DNA of 9,412 nucleotides from Candidatus Sigynarchaeota archaeon (GTDB lineage: Archaea > Asgardarchaeota > Lokiarchaeia > Sigynarchaeales > Sigynarchaeaceae). How positions within the stretch are numbered: the first letter of the stretch is position 1; the number at the start of each line of letters is the position of its first letter. The position numbers and the translations under genes were made by a program. The notes below the pieces were generated by a model that had not been told where the DNA came from, did no database searches, and saw only the letters and a program-made list of their open reading frames with translations. Shown in pieces: positions 4,981 through 9,412 of the stretch. The stretch lies in assembly GCA_030587525.1 (NCBI GenBank), contig JAUQYW010000063.1, positions 1 through 9,412 of the forward strand, written 5' to 3'.

Positions 4981-6765
4981 TTGAGAAGCATCTACGCCGG
5001 GAAACTGGCGCGGCTCTATCCCGGGCAGAAGGTGGCCGTGCCAGCACGCATCACGATCGGATCGACGACGGAGGAGCCCGAGGAAGCTCTGTTGTTTGGC
5101 CTAGTAAAGCGTGGCGACGGATCATGGGTCATACCGGACAGCTTTGCTGGCATCGCCGGTGCCATCCTCGACCGGGAAGCGTTTCTCGCCGAATTCCCCC
5201 CAAAAGCCAGGACGATCAAGGCGATCCAGCACGCGTGCACGTGGTTCGCATACAAGATGGATGACAAGGATGCCAAGCGCCCGTTCATGGAGCACTGGAT
5301 GCTCGCCTCGGCAAAAGTCGAGAAGGGAAACCTCTACTCCTTGCCGCCGATGGTCATGCAAGAATTCGACAAGTTCATAGACATCGACGCCGCCGACTTG
5401 CACGACTTGCTCTTGCGGTTCACGCTGGAGAACGAGAAATTGCTGCAAAAGCAGCTGCGGCTCGATGCGGCCGAGATGTGGGCATTCAGCAAGGCCATCG
5501 AGCTTTTTTCGACACCGGACCCGATCATCATGGACTTGCTGTGCGCTAGCACCAAGTTCTTCGTGAAAACGGCGGAGTTACCCGACCGATCGGTGATCAT
5601 CGACCACGTCCTGGCACACCCGGCGTTCACGCCCGCGCCATCAGCCCGGTTGCTGAACCACCGGTTTAGCGAGCACGAGAATTACCAGTATTGCACGTAC
5701 CAGCTCAACGTGGGATTCGTGGCGCGGCAATATGTCTATGCCATCTTCTCTCCAGCGCCAGCGTTCGAGCACGCGGACTGGAATGCCATCCTCGACCTGC
5801 CCGGCATCACGATCCGCCTCACGTGGTTTCAAGGCGACTTGCTCAACGTATGGGGCTTGTCACGAACGTACGTCGGCATGTTCAACGTGCCGGCCGCCGC
5901 CATGGATAGATTCCTTGCGGTCTTCGCGGCTATGCGGGATGGCGGCATGTTCGCGGCGTGCGAGGTGCACGTGCTTGAGGATTTTATGCCCGCGGTGAAC
6001 TACAACACCTACGTGCCCGAGCCGGGCAACCCCCGGTTCACGTTCGACCCCGTGCGCGATGACCCGGCGCTATTCTTCGCCCAGCACATCGATTACACGA
6101 GCGCGCTCGCGGAAGCCCAGGGGTTTTTAGCGCGGTGGGACCGTGAAGACATCGGCAAACTCAAGAAATTCATCGACAAGCTCACGAGCACGTTCAGCGT
6201 CAAGCGAGCGCGGTACGATTCGTGGTACTCGATCTTGGCGCAAGTTGCCGAGGTAGGTGACCAAGTCGTTATGCGCTGGCTCAAGTTACTCTCGAAGGAC
6301 ACGCGGTTCCTCGTCCCAGACCCGCGCGCCGCGTACATCTTCAACCCAGCTGTACCGTTTTTCACGCGGGTCATGGCTCTGGCGCGATCCTCCATGACCG
6401 TCGCCGAGCGCCGGGACCTCGCCACGCGGTTCCCCATATCCACGTCGGCGCGGACCCGGTCGCCGGACGGCGAGGCACGGACGGCGTGGTATTTCTACGT
6501 GCCGCAAGGGCAAGTCGAGCAAGCGATCGACCACGTTGCCCGCGTGGAACCAGGTGCCCGCGTGGCCATCGATATCTTTATGCCGCTCGTCATGGGCCGG
6601 TACTTGAGCGCGGCATGGTACGACGGGAAGGGATACGACCAGGTTCTCCCTTATCTCGATGCATATGCAGACGGTGCAGCGAAACTGGCGGCGGGCAAGA
6701 TGACCGTGCAGCAATACCGGCAATCGTGCTACCTTCCTATGCAAGCCCGGGTACAGTCGCTATAG
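4981..6765 (+). CDS. Large protein with two Lrp/RAM-like units (594 aa)
   Basis: The TTG at 4981 is the only start codon after an in-frame TGA at 4948. The protein is soluble, with no membrane segments, and I do not recognise it by whole-length similarity. Two regions look like beta-alpha-beta-beta-alpha-beta folds. The first (~250-335) comprises YVYAIFSP, HADWNAILDL, GITIRLTWF, TYVGMFNVP, MDRFLAVFAAMRDGG and ACEVHVLEDF. It directly follows a winged-helix-like segment (~204-248: SVIIDHVLAHPAFTPAPSAR then NYQYCTYQLNVGF). The second (~460-534) comprises FTRVMALARSS, TVAERRDLATRF, TAWYFYVP, VEQAIDHVARV and ARVAIDIFMP. It also follows a helical segment (YSILAQVAEVGDQVVMRWLK). HTH followed by RAM is the Lrp/AsnC layout, here apparently doubled. 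The ~200 N-terminal residues are mostly helical and unexplained. It is co-directional with and 19 bases after the 371-residue gene, and ends in TAG. The fold call is inference by eye. Confidence 0.6.
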   Translation: MRSIYAGKLARLYPGQKVAVPARITIGSTTEEPEEALLFGLVKRGDGSWVIPDSFAGIAGAILDREAFLAEFPPKARTIKAIQHACTWFAYKMDDKDAKRPFMEHWMLASAKVEKGNLYSLPPMVMQEFDKFIDIDAADLHDLLLRFTLENEKLLQKQLRLDAAEMWAFSKAIELFSTPDPIIMDLLCASTKFFVKTAELPDRSVIIDHVLAHPAFTPAPSARLLNHRFSEHENYQYCTYQLNVGFVARQYVYAIFSPAPAFEHADWNAILDLPGITIRLTWFQGDLLNVWGLSRTYVGMFNVPAAAMDRFLAVFAAMRDGGMFAACEVHVLEDFMPAVNYNTYVPEPGNPRFTFDPVRDDPALFFAQHIDYTSALAEAQGFLARWDREDIGKLKKFIDKLTSTFSVKRARYDSWYSILAQVAEVGDQVVMRWLKLLSKDTRFLVPDPRAAYIFNPAVPFFTRVMALARSSMTVAERRDLATRFPISTSARTRSPDGEARTAWYFYVPQGQVEQAIDHVARVEPGARVAIDIFMPLVMGRYLSAAWYDGKGYDQVLPYLDAYADGAAKLAAGKMTVQQYRQSCYLPMQARVQSL

Positions 6766-6877
6766 ATGTTTTTGTCAGCCCTTCCCCCCTCATTTTATGT
6801 GGCCAGCATATAAAGCTGACACGAAGTTTGCATGCAATTCAGCCACCTCGAGGATCGCGACCGCGCCGGTGGTCTTA

Positions 6878-6896
6878 GCACGTCGTGCCGGGGCAC
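6878..6896 (+). repeat. Two overlapping palindromes just upstream of the tfb promoter
   Basis: GCACG-T-CGTGC (6878-6888) and GTGCC-GG-GGCAC (6885-6896) share the central GTGC. The result is GCAC, GTGC, GCAC alternating at close spacing. They end three bases before the BRE-like CGAAAT, an apt location for an activator or operator site. In a longer RNA leader they could form alternative hairpins. Confidence 0.45.
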
Positions 6897-6898
6897 CC

Positions 6899-6912
6899 CG
6901 AAATCTTAATTA
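6899..6912 (+). promoter_or_regulatory. BRE/TATA-like promoter of the tfb gene
   Basis: CGAAAT (6899-6904) fits the archaeal BRE and is followed directly by CTTAATTA (6905-6912) as a TATA-like element. Transcription would start near 6934, giving a leader of about 26 bases to the ATG at 6960. The TATA match is imperfect, but the BRE and spacing are good. Confidence 0.5.
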
Positions 6913-6959
6913 GCCAGATAGTACCACGACGCAGTTAACTCGAAACTCCGTGATATACG

Positions 6960-8279
6960 ATGTCCACGACTCAACTCTCGTGTCCAGACTGCGGCGGGAC
7001 CTCCATGGCCATAACTGCCCACGGGCGCACGTGTATGGCCTGCGGCCTCGTCGTCGATGAAGAGCAAGAATATGTCGTTTATGACCAGCGCGGGAAGGAA
7101 GGGTTCATTGCGTCACATGCGGTATTCCACGATAACACGACCACGCTGGTCGGGTCGCGCCATGAGCGTGCGAACCAGGCGAGTGCCAAGCTCGGCCTCA
7201 TCCAGCAGCGATTAGTGTCCTATGCCGACACCAAGCGGTCGCGCGTGTACCATTTCGTCCGCGGGCTGGTGAACGGTATGCAATTGCCAGAGATCGTGAT
7301 CGACAGCGCCATGCACCTACATGATAAGCTCCTCGTCGCCATCCCCAAGGGCGCTGCGGTTGCCGGGCCCGACTTGCTGGGTGGGATTTCCACGTTCATC
7401 GCGTGCAAGCAGCTCGGCGTAGCGATCGACCGGGACGCGCTGGTTGAGCGGCTTGACATGACGCCCCGCGCCTTCTTCCGGGCGTTTATGCGCGTCCGGG
7501 CAATCCACAAGCACATAACCCCGGCAATGCCTTCTGCGGCCAAGGCAAGCATCGTCATCGACCGGGTGCTCTCGACGTTGCGGGAGATCGGGGGCGACGG
7601 CGATTATCAGCCCGTCGTAGAGTCGATCTATCGCCAGGTTGCCAAGGCGTTTATGGGCATCAGGGAGGACACGCGGATCGCGGTGACCGCATACATCGCT
7701 GCGCAAGTGGCGGGGATCGAATCGGCATCGTTCACGAGCATCGCGAGCACGCTGCATTTCCTGCCCTCGTCGCTGTACAATGCCGTGAACCGCGTGCTGG
7801 CGAAACTCGGCATCGCAGTCACGGGGAGCTTGTCGCGCGCGAACATCGCCGCTCACTTCCAGCAGCCCATGGTGCTGCCGGACGGCGTGGTCAAGGTCGC
7901 GCCGGTGCCGGTCGCCGTCACGAAGCCAGTTCCGATCATTGTCGTGGTTCCGACGGTTTCACCGGTGAATATTCTTGTACCGGTACAAGTTCCAGCATCG
8001 ATTCCGGCAGCATTATATGCTCCTTCAAGAGCATCCGTGCCACGAGGTTTCGTCATCGATGCCATATGGCGCAAACGAGGGCGCCCGCGCAAAATCCAAG
8101 AGAATCACGTCGTCGCTGTCGCCGCCACGGCGCAAGAACTGCACATCGCCGTGCGGCGCGGACCAGGCAGGCCGCGGAAAAACCAGATCCATCTATTACC
8201 TGGGCTTCTGGTTTCGCCATTTCTCGCATTACAGGGGCTGCCGGGGCCGCCTGTTGAGCTTACGGTAGCGCCGGGTTAA
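6960..8279 (+). CDS. tfb: Divergent transcription factor B (TFIIB) with AT-hook tail
   Basis: TFB recruits archaeal RNA polymerase to TBP-bound promoters. This 439-residue copy has the N-terminal zinc ribbon (C8, C11, C25, C28, followed by GLVVDEE), a linker with HDNTTTLVGSRHERAN (57-72) in place of the B-linker, and two cyclin folds. The first is at ~95-185 (DLLGGISTFIACKQLGV) and the second at ~198-288 (IAVTAYIAAQVAGIESASF). The usual EWRAF-type B-reader motif after the ribbon is not visible. Ordinary archaeal TFBs end near 300-310 residues. This one continues ~140 residues with a Pro/Val-rich stretch (~303-350) and two AT-hooks, RKRGRPRK (371-378) and RGPGRPRK (400-407), which are minor-groove AT-binding motifs. 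This suggests a specialised TFB paralogue that adds its own DNA contacts. It lies downstream of two putative regulators on the same strand. The TFB call is secure; the role of the tail is inference. Confidence 0.9.
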   Translation: MSTTQLSCPDCGGTSMAITAHGRTCMACGLVVDEEQEYVVYDQRGKEGFIASHAVFHDNTTTLVGSRHERANQASAKLGLIQQRLVSYADTKRSRVYHFVRGLVNGMQLPEIVIDSAMHLHDKLLVAIPKGAAVAGPDLLGGISTFIACKQLGVAIDRDALVERLDMTPRAFFRAFMRVRAIHKHITPAMPSAAKASIVIDRVLSTLREIGGDGDYQPVVESIYRQVAKAFMGIREDTRIAVTAYIAAQVAGIESASFTSIASTLHFLPSSLYNAVNRVLAKLGIAVTGSLSRANIAAHFQQPMVLPDGVVKVAPVPVAVTKPVPIIVVVPTVSPVNILVPVQVPASIPAALYAPSRASVPRGFVIDAIWRKRGRPRKIQENHVVAVAATAQELHIAVRRGPGRPRKNQIHLLPGLLVSPFLALQGLPGPPVELTVAPG

Positions 8280-8310
8280 TCTCGGTAGAATCTTTTCGAT
8301 AAAACCGAGA
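8280..8310 (+). terminator. Hairpin directly after the tfb stop codon
   Basis: TCTCGGT (8280-8286) and ACCGAGA (8304-8310) form a perfect seven-base stem starting one base after the TAA, with an AT-rich 17-base loop that includes a T4 run. It may mark the 3' end of the tfb mRNA. It could also be an operator ahead of the sirtuin promoter. Confidence 0.4.
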
Positions 8311-8358
8311 AGTATCGGCGCCTTGCTCCTACCACATCATCAAGGTTCATGATACTAA

Positions 8359-8366
8359 ATTTATAT
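8359..8366 (+). promoter_or_regulatory. TATA box of the sirtuin gene
   Basis: ATTTATAT is a good archaeal TATA box centred near 8362, predicting a start close to 8388 and a leader of about ten bases before the ATG at 8398. It overlaps the upstream in-frame ATG at 8365, which argues that translation begins at 8398 rather than 8365. Confidence 0.55.
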
Positions 8367-8397
8367 GCCCATCCAAAGGGATATTGATCAGAATATC

Positions 8398-9213
8398 ATG
8401 TCAATCGATTCGAATGTTCCTATGCTCCCTTTGGACGACAGGATCTCCCTTTTAGCTAGGTGGATCTCGGGGAGCAAGCACCTGGTCATCATGACGGGAG
8501 CCGGCATCAGCACGGAGTCAGGTGTCCCTGATTTCAGGGGGCCGGATGGCGTGTGGACCAGGCGTGATAAGGGTCTCCCGCCGCCGGAGATGAAAAAATC
8601 GCTAGACGATGTCGAACCGAACGCCGGACATGTGGTTTTGGTCGAATTGCAGGATATGGGGTTCCTTAAATTCGTGATCTCGCAAAATGTCGACAACCTC
8701 CACTTGAGATCGGGAATCCGCCCCGACATGATCTCGGAACTACACGGGAACTACACGTTTATGCAATGCCTGGAATGCGAGAAGCGGGTCCCGAAAGCCG
8801 GGTTTTGGGACGAGGCGAAATGGGGGCCAGGTTACACGCAGATGGAAGTTAGGGCTGGGCAACCCGTCTGTCCCGAATGCGGCGGGCGCATCGTGTCGAG
8901 CATCATCAACTTTAATGATTACATCTTCCCGTCCGTAATGAAACCGGCCATCAAACATTCCCAGCTCGCCGACCTGTTCATCGTGGTCGGATCCTCGCTG
9001 GCAGTATATCCTGCGAACGATCTCCCCATACGGGCAAAAAAATATAACAAGGGAAGGATCGTGATCATCAATCGCCAGGAGACATCGCTCGACAAGGCGT
9101 GCGATTTGCGTTTCACGGAGGACGCGGGAATGATCTTGACGCGAGTTCTCCAGAAAATCAAGCTAGAGGTTTTGACAAATTTTAAGGATTTCACGCATGA
9201 AAGCGTAGATTGA
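8398..9213 (+). CDS. Sir2-family NAD-dependent deacylase, SIRT6/7-like
   Basis: Sirtuins remove acyl groups from lysine using NAD+, giving nicotinamide and O-acyl-ADP-ribose. With the start at 8398 this is 271 residues, a normal core length. An ATG at 8365 would add 11 residues but lies in the TATA box. The Rossmann/NAD motifs are complete: TGAGIS (33-38), PDFRGPDGVW (44-53), QNVDNLH (96-102), catalytic His116 in SELHGN, and GSSL (198-201). The zinc site is C124, C127, C158, C161. DGVW, LHLRSG, ELHGN, NDLP and GRIVIIN match the pattern I recall for class IV SIRT6/SIRT7 better than that of bacterial CobB or archaeal Alba-type Sir2. The usual FGE after the zinc module is FND here. Likely targets are chromatin or transcription proteins, by analogy only. 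It has its own TATA box downstream of tfb. Confidence 0.93.
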   Translation: MSIDSNVPMLPLDDRISLLARWISGSKHLVIMTGAGISTESGVPDFRGPDGVWTRRDKGLPPPEMKKSLDDVEPNAGHVVLVELQDMGFLKFVISQNVDNLHLRSGIRPDMISELHGNYTFMQCLECEKRVPKAGFWDEAKWGPGYTQMEVRAGQPVCPECGGRIVSSIINFNDYIFPSVMKPAIKHSQLADLFIVVGSSLAVYPANDLPIRAKKYNKGRIVIINRQETSLDKACDLRFTEDAGMILTRVLQKIKLEVLTNFKDFTHESVD

Positions 9214-9363
9214 TAAATTCTTTCGTTCCTTTTCTAATTAGCATTCATGATTTTCAAGTTTCTTTTTACATCGCACCACGAGAAGATAGCATTACCATTC
9301 TTTACCATTGTCATTTTTTATCTTATTTGGAATAATTTGTCGTGGATCACGAAATCTTGATAA
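9214..9363 (+). terminator. T-rich spacer downstream of the sirtuin gene
   Basis: Just after the TGA-TAA tandem stops there are T-rich runs at about 9218-9235 and 9250-9268, which fit archaeal termination of the sirtuin transcript. Further on, TTTTTTATCTTA (about 9314-9325) could be the TATA region of a following gene. A small palindrome, TCGTG-GAT-CACGA, is at 9340-9352, and GATCACGA from it recurs at 9386-9393. No gene is seen in this stretch. Confidence 0.4.
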
Positions 9364-9412
9364 TGAACACGCAAGAACGTGGCTTGATCACGATTAATGA
9401 TGACCATAACAC
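9364..9412 (+). CDS. Possible start of a gene running off the window
   Basis: An ATG at 9364 opens a frame that stays open to the right edge (starting MNTQERGLITINDDHN). It lies about 45 bases after an AT-rich TATA-like stretch. Sixteen codons are too few to identify a product or prove that it is coding. Confidence 0.3.

Larger units (their letters stand above)
6766..6959 (+). promoter_or_regulatory. Regulatory spacer upstream of the TFB gene
   Basis: I see no convincing gene or tRNA in these 194 bases. They hold two promoter-like sites: CATATAAAG at 6807-6815, and a BRE/TATA pair further down (annotated separately). The first is enclosed by an inverted repeat, TGTCAGC at 6773-6779 and GCTGACA at 6815-6821. 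The middle is GC-rich and includes two overlapping palindromes at 6878-6896. A transcript from the upper site would have a leader of about 124 bases. Confidence 0.45.

Noticed and set aside
6763..6811. Readthrough of the TAG ending the 594-residue gene
   Set aside because: The following frame gives only about 15 residues (MFLSALPPSFYVASI) before TAA and shows no domain or motif, so an ordinary stop is the simpler reading.
6840..6910. Possible tRNA or structured ncRNA in the GC-rich tfb leader
   Set aside because: No TpsiC-loop sequence (GGTTCRA-type) or cloverleaf pairing could be found on either strand. Only short palindromes are present.
8365..8397. Upstream ATG start for the sirtuin
   Set aside because: It overlaps the TATA box, so it would lie upstream of the predicted transcription start. 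The 8398 start fits the promoter and the family length.
1..9412. CRISPR array, insertion sequence or phage genes
   Set aside because: No regularly spaced repeats, transposase or integrase motifs, terminal inverted repeats or phage structural genes were seen.

Overview
The window looks archaeal, and most likely comes from an Asgard-group archaeon, although I cannot place it more precisely. It has a TFIIB-type transcription factor, archaeal TATA/BRE-like promoter elements, T-rich terminators and near-leaderless starts. It also has a Ras/Rab-type small GTPase with an intact P-loop and a sirtuin whose motifs resemble eukaryotic SIRT6/SIRT7; that pairing is what suggests Asgard. Base composition is mixed. 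Most of 1175-2911 and 3440-8279 is GC-rich with G/C-ending codons, while the GTPase, the 3022-3375 membrane protein, the sirtuin and the spacers are visibly more AT-rich.

Layout. The left edge (2-274) is the 3' end of an unrecognised gene, followed with an ATGA overlap by a 38-residue mini-ORF (271-387). A promoter then leads into the small GTPase (465-1031). A 32-nt pyrimidine tract and a clear TATA box separate it from two acetyltransferase-fold genes on the same strand: a long protein with two GNAT-like halves (1175-2233) and a compact single-domain GNAT (2297-2911). Next is a minus-strand island of two small genes. One (3022-3375) is a two-helix membrane protein whose C-terminal zinc ribbon is cut in half by an in-frame TAG. 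The other (3440-3772) is an unrecognised 110-residue protein. Between the island and the next plus-strand gene lies a near-palindromic TATA element that could serve both directions.

The right half is dominated by what looks like a transcription-regulation block. Genes of 371 and 594 residues (3846-4961 and 4981-6765) lie in tandem. I cannot name them from whole-length similarity, but their predicted secondary structure shows beta-alpha-beta-beta-alpha-beta units preceded by helical or HTH-like segments, reminiscent of Lrp/AsnC regulators. After a 194-bp spacer with palindromes and promoter-like signals comes a divergent TFB (6960-8279). It keeps the N-terminal zinc ribbon and two cyclin folds, lacks a recognisable B-reader motif, and carries an unusual Pro/Val-rich tail with two AT-hooks. 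A SIRT6/7-like sirtuin (8398-9213) follows under its own TATA box, then a T-rich spacer and the possible start of another gene at the right edge.

If these readings are right, 3846-9213 groups possible DNA-binding regulators, a specialised basal initiation factor and a protein deacylase. The joint role is inference. The items most worth checking are the amber-split zinc ribbon, the AT-hook TFB and the tandem Lrp-like pair.
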